Below are positions 24,740-33,422 of a stretch of DNA of 59,508 nt, in pieces. The translations under genes and the position numbers were made by a program. Below the pieces are notes generated by a model. The model was given only the letters and a program-made list of their open reading frames with translations, had not been told where the DNA came from and did no database searches. Source of the DNA: Fibrobacter succinogenes (GTDB lineage Bacteria; Fibrobacterota; Fibrobacteria; Fibrobacterales; Fibrobacteraceae); NCBI GenBank assembly GCA_902776765.1, contig CACYRP010000013.1, positions 1 to 59,508 of the forward strand, given 5' to 3'. Position 1 is the stretch's first letter; each line of letters starts with the position of its first letter.

Positions 24740-25000
24740 ATTGTGATGGAGTTCGTCCAGAACGTGTCCCAGATGGAGTCAATGCGGCTCGTGATATCGG
24801 GATATGAACATCTTTGCAAACGCCGGAGCAGAAACACCATCCGTCAAAAAGCCTCTCTTGAAGCAGTAAACGTCCTTGCTTTCGAAAACAAGCGAACGGT
24901 CCATCTCGACGGCTTTTACCGTGATAGCATTTCTGTCCTTTTTCACGTGGAGCTCACCCGGAGCCCATTTATATTGCATGGTTAATGTAGCCGTTGTCAC
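24740..25000 (-). pseudogene. DUF1353 gene remnant
   Basis: The minus strand from ATG 25000 encodes KKDRNAITVKAVEMDRSLVF and FKRGFLTDGVSAPAFAKMF, matching residues of the intact DUF1353 protein (19755-20309), but the segment between them is shorter than in the intact gene. Just after AKMF the match (PDI) moves to another frame and no IHDGLY region follows. Deletion plus frameshift mark it as a decayed copy. Confidence 0.65.
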
Positions 25001-25131
25001 CTTCTTAGTTTATGATCATTCGATCGAATGGTTGCGAATAATATGATAATAAGGAAATGAATGCAAAAATTTGTTTAAAACAACTTCAAAAATCCATTAA
25101 AGATGAGGTTGGGAGATATGAACTCTACTTC

Positions 25132-26265
25132 TCATTCAATTATGTTTATAGTTTTGGGGCCTTTACCTTTTTTTAAGTTGTATTGTTGCCAATCGCCATC
25201 AGGATGTTGATACAATCCCAACACTACAATTTTTCCATCTCTAAGATACCATATCGGCTTTAATATCTTAGAGTGTCCATCAACATGATAAAGAAAACCG
25301 AGTGTATCGTAATATTGGGTTTTTATAGGACAATCTTCCTTATAATCACTAAGATGACGTATTTGTGAATCCTCCAATATGAATACATTTTCATTTTCAA
25401 TAAAATCATCTCTAATTATATCGTCTATAGATCGTTGTGGTATTGGAGAATCCTTCAGATCACACAATCTACATTCATTTATTTTACAAGCAACAGATTC
25501 AAGATCGTCAAAATCATTAATAGGTACATCAGCATACTCAGAACGCAGCAATTCAAGTTCAGTATTACCAAGCATTTTTTCCAAAGTTTCTCGAACAGAA
25601 GCTCGACTTTTCTTCTCATTTTGATTAATTTTAACGTAAAAAATAGTTGTATCACACAAAAGTTCGCATAATAATCCAAATTTATCTATCCTTATTTTAT
25701 CAGAGCCACCTATAAAAGAAATTTCTAACCACATTAACTGCGAAACACATCCATGAGAATCACCTATATTTAGCAAATTATTTTCAACTTTTTTTTCTTT
25801 ACACTGCACCGCCTTCTCTCCCATTACATCAGCTTCATGTTCCAGCGCAGCATTGTCATTCACGGGCATCCCATTGATATTCGTCGTTGGCGAAACCCTT
25901 CCGGCCATTTGCTGGGCGACGTGCCATGCTTCGTGGGGGAGGTGTTTTTCTTGGCCGGGGGCTACATGAATGTCTGTGCCTTGCGTGTAGGCAAGTGCCT
26001 GCACGGTGGCGGGTTTAGAACTATTGTAATGCACACGCACATCGTCCATCGAGAAACCAGAAAGGCTCTCGATTCCTGCCTTCAAATTGTCTGGCATCCC
26101 TGTGTTGTTCGGTTGCGGGGCCTCTGCACGCTGAACAGCGTTGTTCGCCATGTCCGCCTTACGCTGGAGGGATTCGCTTTGAGAAGATGAATCAAGGACG
26201 GAGGCTGCGGAGGAGGCATCCTTCTTTTGCGCTGTGGTTTGACGTTGTGCGTATGTAGTGGACAT
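25132..26265 (-). CDS. eCIS-associated DUF4157 protein, candidate cargo 2
   Basis: 377 residues. The first 152 residues nearly equal those of cargo 1: DSSSQSESLQRKADM at 25-39, then DUF4157 with LSGFSMDDVRVHYNSSKP and HEAWH at 111-115. After VMGEKAVQ the sequence is unrelated to cargo 1: an acidic, Cys-containing domain (ACKINECRLCDLKDSP, GFLYHVDGHSKILKP, LYQHPDGDWQQYNL) with no recognised family. A AAAGGAA ribosome site precedes ATG 26265. It is predicted to be loaded into the contractile injection system by its N-terminus and to act through the C-terminus in the target; the activity cannot be named. Confidence 0.8.
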   Translation of the reverse strand: MSTTYAQRQTTAQKKDASSAASVLDSSSQSESLQRKADMANNAVQRAEAPQPNNTGMPDNLKAGIESLSGFSMDDVRVHYNSSKPATVQALAYTQGTDIHVAPGQEKHLPHEAWHVAQQMAGRVSPTTNINGMPVNDNAALEHEADVMGEKAVQCKEKKVENNLLNIGDSHGCVSQLMWLEISFIGGSDKIRIDKFGLLCELLCDTTIFYVKINQNEKKSRASVRETLEKMLGNTELELLRSEYADVPINDFDDLESVACKINECRLCDLKDSPIPQRSIDDIIRDDFIENENVFILEDSQIRHLSDYKEDCPIKTQYYDTLGFLYHVDGHSKILKPIWYLRDGKIVVLGLYQHPDGDWQQYNLKKGKGPKTINIIE

Positions 26266-26344
26266 GGGGATTCCTTTTTTTACGTATAACCAAGATTTAA
26301 CTGGATCCTTCCGCCTTCGGTGTCAGGATAACGGTGCAAGGTCA

Positions 26345-26386
26345 AGACTTCACTGGATCCTTCACCCCTACGGGGTTCAGGATGAC
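26345..26386. repeat. 42-bp interspersed repeat, copy 1
   Basis: An exact 42-bp match to 26755-26796, beginning agacttcactggatcc and ending ggttcaggatgac, with a small ACCCC/GGGGT hairpin inside. A diverged copy lies just upstream (26295-26335) and another after leuD. It resembles REP-like intergenic elements. Confidence 0.7.
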
Positions 26387-26437
26387 GGAGCAAGGTCAGG
26401 ATGACGTTTGAGGAGGAGATTCGCGGGGCGGGCCCTA

Positions 26438-26659
26438 TTACGCGAGTTCTTCCTCTTCGGGGATGGCTTCGCGCTGGATGAACTTGCCTTGGGCGGGCAA
26501 TTCTTCATCTTCGAGGCCTTCGCATTGGATGGTGCCACCCATCATGTCGGCTTTGCGCTGGAGGCTTGCGCCTTGTGCAGAAGAGTCCATGATGCTTGCG
26601 GCGTTGTGGGAGGCCATGCGCTGGAGGGCATCGGATTTTTGAGTGTATGTAGAGGTCAT
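26438..26659 (-). CDS. Short cargo-like protein sharing the eCIS N-terminal motif
   Basis: 73 residues. DSSAQGASLQRKADM occupies residues 25-39, exactly the position of the equivalent motif in the two DUF4157 proteins, and the first residues (TSTYTQKSDALQ) also resemble their STTYAQ/SITYAQ starts. There is no DUF4157 domain. The rest is a short acidic tail (LEDEELPAQGKFIQREAIPEEEELA) with one Cys (46). AAAAAGGAAA precedes the ATG. It may be a minimal cargo, an adaptor, or a cargo truncated after its signal. It is the cleanest evidence that residues 1-40 are a separable targeting segment. Confidence 0.65.
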   Translation of the reverse strand: MTSTYTQKSDALQRMASHNAASIMDSSAQGASLQRKADMMGGTIQCEGLEDEELPAQGKFIQREAIPEEEELA

Positions 26660-26754
26660 GAGATGTTTCCTTTTTGTTATTGTTAAATGTTATTGGATTT
26701 CGCCCGAGAAATTATGGATTCCCTCCCTGACGGTCGAGAATGACAAGCCAAACG

Positions 26755-26796
26755 AGACTTCACTGGATCCTTCACCCCTACGGGGTTCAGGATGAC
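26755..26796. repeat. 42-bp interspersed repeat, copy 2
   Basis: Exact copy of 26345-26386. A related shorter element (tggattccctccctgacggtc...gaatgac) lies at 26714-26745. Confidence 0.7.
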
Positions 26797-26877
26797 ACAG
26801 GGAGGTTCCGGCTTCCTTCGGCTGCGCTCAGGACAGGCTCTGGCCGGAATGACGTTTCGGAGGCGGTTTGGGGCTGA

Positions 26878-29100
26878 TTACCGGTTGCGGCGTTTGGGTA
26901 AATCATTTTGGATATAGACTTGATGCAGGATGATGGCGATGATTATCGCAAGCAAAACGAGAATGGGAGACATTCCAATGAGTCCGAATCCCGCTACAGA
27001 GGGGTCCAGGCTCAAAAGGAGCGCCATCGTAAAGCCAAATGGCAACACGACTACACAGAGCAAAAGTCCCAAATGACGGTTGAAAAAGTCCGACACTCGG
27101 CAAGACACAAAGTAGCTCACAATCAAGCCTACAGCGATGGCAAGCGCGATAAAGTTCAGCAGGCGGAACAGCCAACGGTGCGTACAGACAAAAGCCGAGA
27201 AGGCGCTTTGGCGTTCGCTGCTGCCGTTTTCAACTTCAAAGTACTGCATAAAGCACATCCCGAGATTCCCTGAAACGCGGCACGAGTCGTTTGCCTGCAA
27301 GTCGGTCGCATAGGGTGCAATGCCCAAGGCGTAATAGGTATCGTTGTAGTACATGGCATCTTCGCGCAACTGGCTCCATTGCTTATTGTCGAACCAGAGT
27401 ACGGGTACAACAGAATGGAGCACGTTGCGTCTGTCAACGCCGTTCAACTGCTGGTTCAATTGGCTCACCACGAGGCGTTTGCTTCGCGAGACGGGTTCCT
27501 CCACCACTACGAGCAAATAGTTTTTAAGGTCCTTGCCGCGGTCAGAATACTTCGCGAATTTTTTATTTTCGGAGTTTATCGCGATTTTCGCAAAGTTCGC
27601 AAAGCTGTAAATGCCGTTGTCTTTAAATGTAAGGCTGTCATAAAGCTGTTCGTGTTCATTTTCGCTTAGATCCAAACGATGCATCATGAGGTTCACGATT
27701 ACGTTCGGGTTCTTTTCAGAAAGTTTAGTTTGCAGTTGCTTGTAGAACGTATTGAACAAAAGTGTCGCTTCCTTCGTTTTCGGATAGTTCCTGAAGAACA
27801 GCGTCACGCCGTCACCGCGGAAATCAGACTCGTTAACGTACACCGAGAACATGTTCAAAAAGCGTTCAAAAGACGAACTGATTTTCTTGTTCAAGATTTC
27901 ATCAATTTCATTTATCAAGTTTGCAAAGAAACCTTTTAGAGCATCGGGATTTTTCAATTCATTCCAGTCATCCTTTTCAACAATCCAGTCCATTTTTACA
28001 AAATGGCGGTGTGCTTCATTAACAAACTCATAATTTTGTTCTTCGTTCAAGTAATCCTTGGCAAGCATGCCAGAAGGCATTTCAAGTGCACCCTCGTCCG
28101 TTGCGCGCAACCCGTAATAGGCCATGCGTGTCACGCCTTCAAAATCAACCCATTTGGTCGTATCGTTCGCAAACCAGTACGGATAAATTCCAAATACTTC
28201 CCCATTCAATTCATCTTTGTGGCTGCAACCGCATTTTTTTCGTTTCCAATTTATGGGAGTCTTTTCGTCAAAGGTGTTTTGCTTGACCATCGACATTACA
28301 ACAAGATCAGCAAGGCTGCGGGAATAAAGAGTATCGAGGAGCTTGACCACGGATTTCCAGAGTTCATCGTTACAAATACGGCCGTTATACAATTCACGGA
28401 ATCTTAACACACGGTCAATATCAGTTTCAACTATTTTCCCTTTTTTTACTTTTTTTCCATTTTCTTTTTTCTTTAAAATATCCGAAAGCTTTACCTTGCG
28501 CTGTTCAAACAGTTCCTTGATTTGGTCGTTACTCCACTTAAGGTCGCCATCTTTGATATAACGGTTCACCACGGAATCGTTGCAGACGCCCACCGAGGCC
28601 GCAAAAAGGCTCATGGCATAATGATGCGCAAGCAACGTATCTGCAAAAATGATTCCCTGCAAATCATCAAGGAACTTGTTGGCCGACTTTGAATAGTTGA
28701 CATTTTTCAAGTCGTTACGGATATACCATTTCAGCGAATCAAGCCCACGATCTCCAAGCCAAACACGGTAATTCATCATGCCCGATTTGTCGATAGATTC
28801 GTCTTCGCGCAATATCCATGTCGCTTGGATAAAGTTATTCACGATTTTCTTGAATTGCGGAAATTCCTTGAGTTCCTGCTGGATGGTTTCGGACATTTGG
28901 ACTCGGCTTTCGAAAAACCAAGCCCTGTACTTGTCAAGAATTTCAAAAGCCTTGACGGTATCCTTGAGCAAGTCCAGCTTTACGTACTCTTCTACCTTTT
29001 CGGGCGATACCATGTAATAGCTCATAGCATCGCTTTTCGCGAACGAAAAGACAGAGAGAAAGCAAGCCAAAATGCCAATAAGGGGAAATTTGAGTTTCAT
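26878..29100 (-). CDS. Secreted, C-terminally membrane-anchored GH18-like protein 1
   Basis: 740 residues. A signal peptide (LKFPLIGILACFLSVFSFA) precedes a helical region of about 250 residues. The region shared with the 29144 protein follows: CGCSHKDEL, VFGIYPYW, WVDFEGVTRMAYYGL and GDGVTLFFRNYP. These fit the first strands and the fourth strand of a GH18 (chitinase-like) TIM barrel, but the DxxDxDxE motif reads D-G-V-T-L-F-F-R, so the acid is missing. The C-terminus has three TM helices (WLFRLLNFIALAIAVGL, LLLCVVVLPFGFTMALLL, ILVLLAIIIAIIL). It should sit in the inner membrane with a periplasmic sugar-binding domain. It follows its paralogue by 43 nt in the injection-system operon. Fold assignment is inference. 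Confidence 0.6.
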   Translation of the reverse strand: MKLKFPLIGILACFLSVFSFAKSDAMSYYMVSPEKVEEYVKLDLLKDTVKAFEILDKYRAWFFESRVQMSETIQQELKEFPQFKKIVNNFIQATWILREDESIDKSGMMNYRVWLGDRGLDSLKWYIRNDLKNVNYSKSANKFLDDLQGIIFADTLLAHHYAMSLFAASVGVCNDSVVNRYIKDGDLKWSNDQIKELFEQRKVKLSDILKKKENGKKVKKGKIVETDIDRVLRFRELYNGRICNDELWKSVVKLLDTLYSRSLADLVVMSMVKQNTFDEKTPINWKRKKCGCSHKDELNGEVFGIYPYWFANDTTKWVDFEGVTRMAYYGLRATDEGALEMPSGMLAKDYLNEEQNYEFVNEAHRHFVKMDWIVEKDDWNELKNPDALKGFFANLINEIDEILNKKISSSFERFLNMFSVYVNESDFRGDGVTLFFRNYPKTKEATLLFNTFYKQLQTKLSEKNPNVIVNLMMHRLDLSENEHEQLYDSLTFKDNGIYSFANFAKIAINSENKKFAKYSDRGKDLKNYLLVVVEEPVSRSKRLVVSQLNQQLNGVDRRNVLHSVVPVLWFDNKQWSQLREDAMYYNDTYYALGIAPYATDLQANDSCRVSGNLGMCFMQYFEVENGSSERQSAFSAFVCTHRWLFRLLNFIALAIAVGLIVSYFVSCRVSDFFNRHLGLLLCVVVLPFGFTMALLLSLDPSVAGFGLIGMSPILVLLAIIIAIILHQVYIQNDLPKRRNR

Positions 29101-29143
29101 AGTACGTTTCCTTCTTTAAAATTTTTCCATTTACAGCCACATT

Positions 29144-30946
29144 TTATTTTTTAAATCTCTTGGGCACGTCCGTTTTTCGTTCGACCTGCAAAAGAAGAAT
29201 TGCAACAATAACCAAAAGCAAAATAAATATGGGCAACATTCCAAATATGCCGCTAATCGCAGAAACAGCCGGATCGAAATTCGAAATGATAATCATCATG
29301 ATTGTCGAGGGAACAACGACAATGCCCAATAAATAGAGCAAATGGTTATTGAAATAATCTTCCAATCGGTATGATACAAAGTAACCGACAAGAGCGGCAA
29401 CCGCCACAAAAAAGGCAATAACATTCATAAAGCGGAACAGCCAGCGATGCTTACAAACAAACATGGCAATACTCCCCTGTCGTTCATTTTTTCCTTCGTC
29501 ATTTTCAAAATGCTGAATCATACAGGCACCCGGATTACCATCAATGCCACACGTATCGGCGGCATTAACATCCGTAACATAGGGTGCAATACCCATGCCA
29601 TAATACGAATCAACATAATACATTGCATCTTTAGGAAGTTGGTTCCATTGCATTCGATCAAGCCAAAGAACGGGCACAATTGCTTGCAAAAGTTTACGGC
29701 GATCAACGCCATCTAAATGCTGATTCAAGCCATCCATAATAAATCGCTTTCCTCGCGAAACCGGTTCATCAACAACAACGAACAAACGGTTATTCAATTC
29801 ATTCTTGACTTGCCTTTTGCTCATCCTCTTACCATTTTCCGAAAGAGCGAAAAGCTCAGCAATGTTTTCGTAGCTATAAATACCTCTATTTTCTTGAGAC
29901 TTTTTATGACGTTTCATTTCATCGGCCAAATCAGCACGATCCATCATGATATTTACAAGCACTTCCTTATTTACACTAGAGAGCGTATTTTTCAATTGAC
30001 CGAAAAATACTCTGAAAGCCTCCGTAGCCACATCGGTCTTTGGATAATTTTTAAAGTAAAGCGTTACGCCATCACCTCGATTTTCATATTCATCTGCATA
30101 AAAGGTAAAAGCATTTACAAGGCGTTCCAAAGGCGAGTTAATTTTTTTATTTAACAACTGATTTATTTCATCGGTAAGTTTCGCAAAAAACGATTGCAAT
30201 TTCGAAGATTCTAATTTATTCCAGTCGTCCTTAAAAACAATCCAATCAAGTTTTACAAAGTGGCGGTGGGCTTTATTCACAAAATCATAATGTTCCTTTT
30301 TCTCTAAATATGGCAAGGCCAAATTTCCAAAAGGCATGAAAAGCTTTCCGTCATCATCAATTTTCAATCCATAATAGGAAAGCCGCGTAATACCTTCAAA
30401 ATCAACCCATTTTAAATCCTTTGCATACCAGAACGGATAGAATCCAAACACATCTCCGTCAAGTTCATCTTTATGGCTACAGCCACAGTCTTTACCGCTC
30501 CATTTAACGACAACGGATGTGTCCAAGTCATTTTCTCGAACCATCAAAGCATCAACTAATTTAGGGAACTTCGAAGTATCCCGGAGCGATTCCTGAGTAT
30601 TCTGCCAATAACGATCTGTGCAACGATGGCTGGATCTTTTGCCTTTCTTTTTCGAGACACTCCCTGTATCAGCACAAATATTCGAAAGAGAAACATACGA
30701 ATTAAAGCCATAGTTCAAAAGAGATTCCGAATCACGAAAAACGATTCCCTCCAAACTTTTTAGAGCTTTATATTCACTAGAAGAGGTATCGCTGAACAAC
30801 GAACGTAATGTCGAGTCAGCCAAAACACGATTCGAATCCAAAACTATTTGATAATAAGACATCGACGTGTTGGCATCTTTTTCCGCAAACGAAAAGACGG
30901 TGAGAAGGCAAGCGATAATGCCAATAAGGGGCAATTTTATTTTCAT
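29144..30946 (-). CDS. Secreted, C-terminally membrane-anchored GH18-like protein 2
   Basis: 600 residues, paralogue of the 26878 protein with a shorter N-terminal helical region. It has signal peptide KLPLIGIIACLLTVFSFA, CGCSHKDELDGDVFGFYPFW, KWVDFEGITRLSYYGLK, GDGVTLYFKNYP (the catalytic Glu position of GH18 is Lys), VNIMMDRADL and three C-terminal TM helices. Its start overlaps the stop of the AAA+ ATPase gene by 4 nt (ATGA), so the two are translationally coupled. That coupling ties these membrane proteins to the contractile injection system; they might hold the machine at the cell envelope or recognise peptidoglycan during release. Role not established. Confidence 0.65.
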   Translation of the reverse strand: MKIKLPLIGIIACLLTVFSFAEKDANTSMSYYQIVLDSNRVLADSTLRSLFSDTSSSEYKALKSLEGIVFRDSESLLNYGFNSYVSLSNICADTGSVSKKKGKRSSHRCTDRYWQNTQESLRDTSKFPKLVDALMVRENDLDTSVVVKWSGKDCGCSHKDELDGDVFGFYPFWYAKDLKWVDFEGITRLSYYGLKIDDDGKLFMPFGNLALPYLEKKEHYDFVNKAHRHFVKLDWIVFKDDWNKLESSKLQSFFAKLTDEINQLLNKKINSPLERLVNAFTFYADEYENRGDGVTLYFKNYPKTDVATEAFRVFFGQLKNTLSSVNKEVLVNIMMDRADLADEMKRHKKSQENRGIYSYENIAELFALSENGKRMSKRQVKNELNNRLFVVVDEPVSRGKRFIMDGLNQHLDGVDRRKLLQAIVPVLWLDRMQWNQLPKDAMYYVDSYYGMGIAPYVTDVNAADTCGIDGNPGACMIQHFENDEGKNERQGSIAMFVCKHRWLFRFMNVIAFFVAVAALVGYFVSYRLEDYFNNHLLYLLGIVVVPSTIMMIIISNFDPAVSAISGIFGMLPIFILLLVIVAILLLQVERKTDVPKRFKK

Positions 30947-32277
30947 AGTATTTTTCCTTCTTTGTGTAATTCCTTGGCCAAGGCCCTAACGATATCATCG
31001 TTACAAATCTTTTTACGATTTTCCTGAGCGGCACAAAGAGCCGCATAGCGCGCAACGTTTGTGAGCGCGCCCCCCGCGAGTTCATATTTTTCGGCAAACT
31101 TGTCTAAATCGACATCATCTTCGAGTATCGTTTTTTTCGAGAAGATGTTAGACCAAAGTTTCATGCGTTCCTCGGCTTCCGGGAGCGGGAAGTAAATGGC
31201 GTTCTGGAAACGGCGCGAAAAGGCTTCGTCAATGTTCGACTTGAGATTGCTCGCCAGAATCACGATGCCCGGGAAATCTTCGACGCGTTGCAACAGATAC
31301 GAGATTTCTTGGTTCGCGGCACGGTCATTGGAACTGTTCGTTTGCGTGCGCGCCCCAAAGAGCGAATCCGCTTCGTCGAAAAAGAGAATCCAGTTGCGGT
31401 GTTCCGCTTGGTCAAAAATATTCGAGAGGTTCTTTTCGGTTTCGCCGATGTACTTCGAGATGACTTGCGACAAGTCCACGCGATAAACATCCATGCCGAC
31501 TTTTGCGCCAATGAGCGTTGCGGTAAGCGTTTTGCCGGTTCCCGGCGGGCCGTAAAATAGCGCCCTGTAGCCGCGCTTGAGGTTTTTGCGGAGTCCAAAA
31601 TCATCAAGCACGACATTGCTTTTTTCAATCCAAGCCAAAAGCTGGTTGATATCGTCAAGAGTTTCTTCGCTCAAAACCAGATCTTCCCATTGCAAGTTGG
31701 TCGTGATGAGTTTTGCAGGGAAATGCATGCTAAAGTCGGGCTTATTGCGAACGCCTGTCGTAAAGTACTCTAGATATTCCGATGATACACGGAGCGCCGC
31801 CGAATTTGCTGGTTCACCCGGTTCGCCGTATTCGAGCACCAAAATGCGCTGCGCCAAAAGCACCGAAGAAGGCTCGAACAGAGACATCATTTGCAAACGT
31901 TTCGCGATATCGTTTCCGGCGAGGAGAAACAGGGCCGTTTCACACGTGGGCAAGAATCCAGAATGGCTTTTGCCGTGCCAGCCGCCAAATTCCGTGTACG
32001 GGCGACCAAGAGTGCGGTTGTTCAACAAGAATGAATCGAGCGCCTGCGGGCAAAGGTGCGGAATCAAAGCTAACGCAATCACGATGCGTTCGTAAAAGCC
32101 AAGGTTAAATTGCGCAACGACAAGACCGTAAGGTGAATCGTCATCGAGTTCGGGCGGTTCTACCATCTCGATTTGCAACTTTTTTTCTTCGCTGTCGTCG
32201 GCAGAAAAGTACTGCGAAAAACGCAGGTCAATGACCGCCTTGCACCATTCGATTTCGTTTGTCAAATCAATGCTCAT
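30943..32277 (-). CDS. AAA+ ATPase of the contractile injection system (Afp15-like)
   Basis: 444 residues. The N-terminal 200 residues are family-specific. The AAA+ module has Walker A GPPGTGKT (about 241-248), Walker B ILFFDEADSLF, sensor-1 VILASN and the arginine-finger region DEAFSRRFQNAIYF. Afp15-type ATPases occur in every eCIS cluster and are needed for assembly. It overlaps the downstream membrane-protein gene by 4 nt and follows the tape-measure gene by 53 nt. Confidence 0.9.
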   Translation of the reverse strand: MSIDLTNEIEWCKAVIDLRFSQYFSADDSEEKKLQIEMVEPPELDDDSPYGLVVAQFNLGFYERIVIALALIPHLCPQALDSFLLNNRTLGRPYTEFGGWHGKSHSGFLPTCETALFLLAGNDIAKRLQMMSLFEPSSVLLAQRILVLEYGEPGEPANSAALRVSSEYLEYFTTGVRNKPDFSMHFPAKLITTNLQWEDLVLSEETLDDINQLLAWIEKSNVVLDDFGLRKNLKRGYRALFYGPPGTGKTLTATLIGAKVGMDVYRVDLSQVISKYIGETEKNLSNIFDQAEHRNWILFFDEADSLFGARTQTNSSNDRAANQEISYLLQRVEDFPGIVILASNLKSNIDEAFSRRFQNAIYFPLPEAEERMKLWSNIFSKKTILEDDVDLDKFAEKYELAGGALTNVARYAALCAAQENRKKICNDDIVRALAKELHKEGKIL

Positions 32278-32330
32278 TACAATTCTTTACCTTCTAGGAG
32301 ATTCACGCTCAAGCCAGAAATGACATGCCA

Positions 32331-33422
32331 TCATCTCCACTTCACGTTTAAAATTTTGGACATCCAAGGATGCTTTATTACGGTAAAGCCCCACGGGAGC
32401 CTATCGATCAAGATGTCAAAGGTCTTGTTTTCGACAGTCAGCAAATCAGCAGCACCCTCCATATTGATTTTTCCACCACGTACAAAATAAGTTCCACGCA
32501 AACCGTCAGGCGACATGTGCCCCACCGCAGACCAATTCGCAATTACCGCTTTCAGCAAACCTTCAACCAATTCTTTTTCTTCATCCATTATTTTCGGGAG
32601 TTCATCGGCAAAAAGCACGGGCGTTACCGGCAACCCGCAAAAAAGATTCATCAAAGCCGATTTTCCTGGCGATTCCGCGTAGTTGCCATAAGCCACATAT
32701 TTAAGGATCGAAAGCGCTTTGCGTTTTGCATCATCGCTTTGGAAAGCATCTTTGGCGATGCAACCGGTTCGTTGGAACAGCGCCGGAATATAGGGCGACA
32801 GCAATACAAGCCCAGCATCGGGCACTTCGTAAATTTTCTCTGAATTATCAGTCTGAATTTTAGGCTGCTTGTTTTGCTTTTTCTGCGCATCATTTATCTT
32901 CATAATATTTTGATAAACGATACACGCAATTTGTTTTACATCGATATTGGGATTTTCCTGCTGCATGCGCAAAATAATGGATTCAGCAAGTGAAAGCGGC
33001 TTAAACTCTTGCCCCACATGTTCACGCTTCCATTGTTCTGCCAAATCATTGAACAGGTGTTCGATACTGCTAGATTTTTCGGCCGGCAAATGACGGCGAT
33101 ACACTTCGGCAAGCATATCCGTAATCGGCGAACTTTGCGCTTTGAATACCGCAGAAGCCAATTTTGACTTTAGCGTGTTTTGCAGTGCTTTTGCAATATT
33201 TTCAAAAACAGGACCACTACCATCGACATTCAAATCAATGGTAAGCGAATCAAGCAGAACATTTCCATTGACATTCACAGCATCCAAAACTTCGTCTAAC
33301 GTTTTCGCAAGCAAGCCTTGCGCAAAGCCATAAAGATTACGCTCCGAAACAAGCTCCGAAGCATATCCATCGAGCGATAGATTTAAATCAACATTGTCAA
33401 TGATGTTCTGCGACCCACTCAT
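32331..33422 (-). CDS. eCIS tape-measure protein (Afp14-like)
   Basis: Start ATG 33422 overlaps the upstream stop (ATGA), giving 363 residues. The N-terminus NVDLNLSLDGYASELVSERN with LDSLTIDLNVD and the C-terminus PYIPALFQRTG, ALSILKYVAYGN, LFCGLPV, IANWSAVGHMSPDGLRGTY, DILIDRLPWGF and VIKHPWM match the CIS tape-measure family closely. These proteins set the length of the tube. At about 363 residues this one is short, predicting a short particle or a strongly trimmed central region. Confidence 0.85.
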   Translation of the reverse strand: MSGSQNIIDNVDLNLSLDGYASELVSERNLYGFAQGLLAKTLDEVLDAVNVNGNVLLDSLTIDLNVDGSGPVFENIAKALQNTLKSKLASAVFKAQSSPITDMLAEVYRRHLPAEKSSSIEHLFNDLAEQWKREHVGQEFKPLSLAESIILRMQQENPNIDVKQIACIVYQNIMKINDAQKKQNKQPKIQTDNSEKIYEVPDAGLVLLSPYIPALFQRTGCIAKDAFQSDDAKRKALSILKYVAYGNYAESPGKSALMNLFCGLPVTPVLFADELPKIMDEEKELVEGLLKAVIANWSAVGHMSPDGLRGTYFVRGGKINMEGAADLLTVENKTFDILIDRLPWGFTVIKHPWMSKILNVKWR

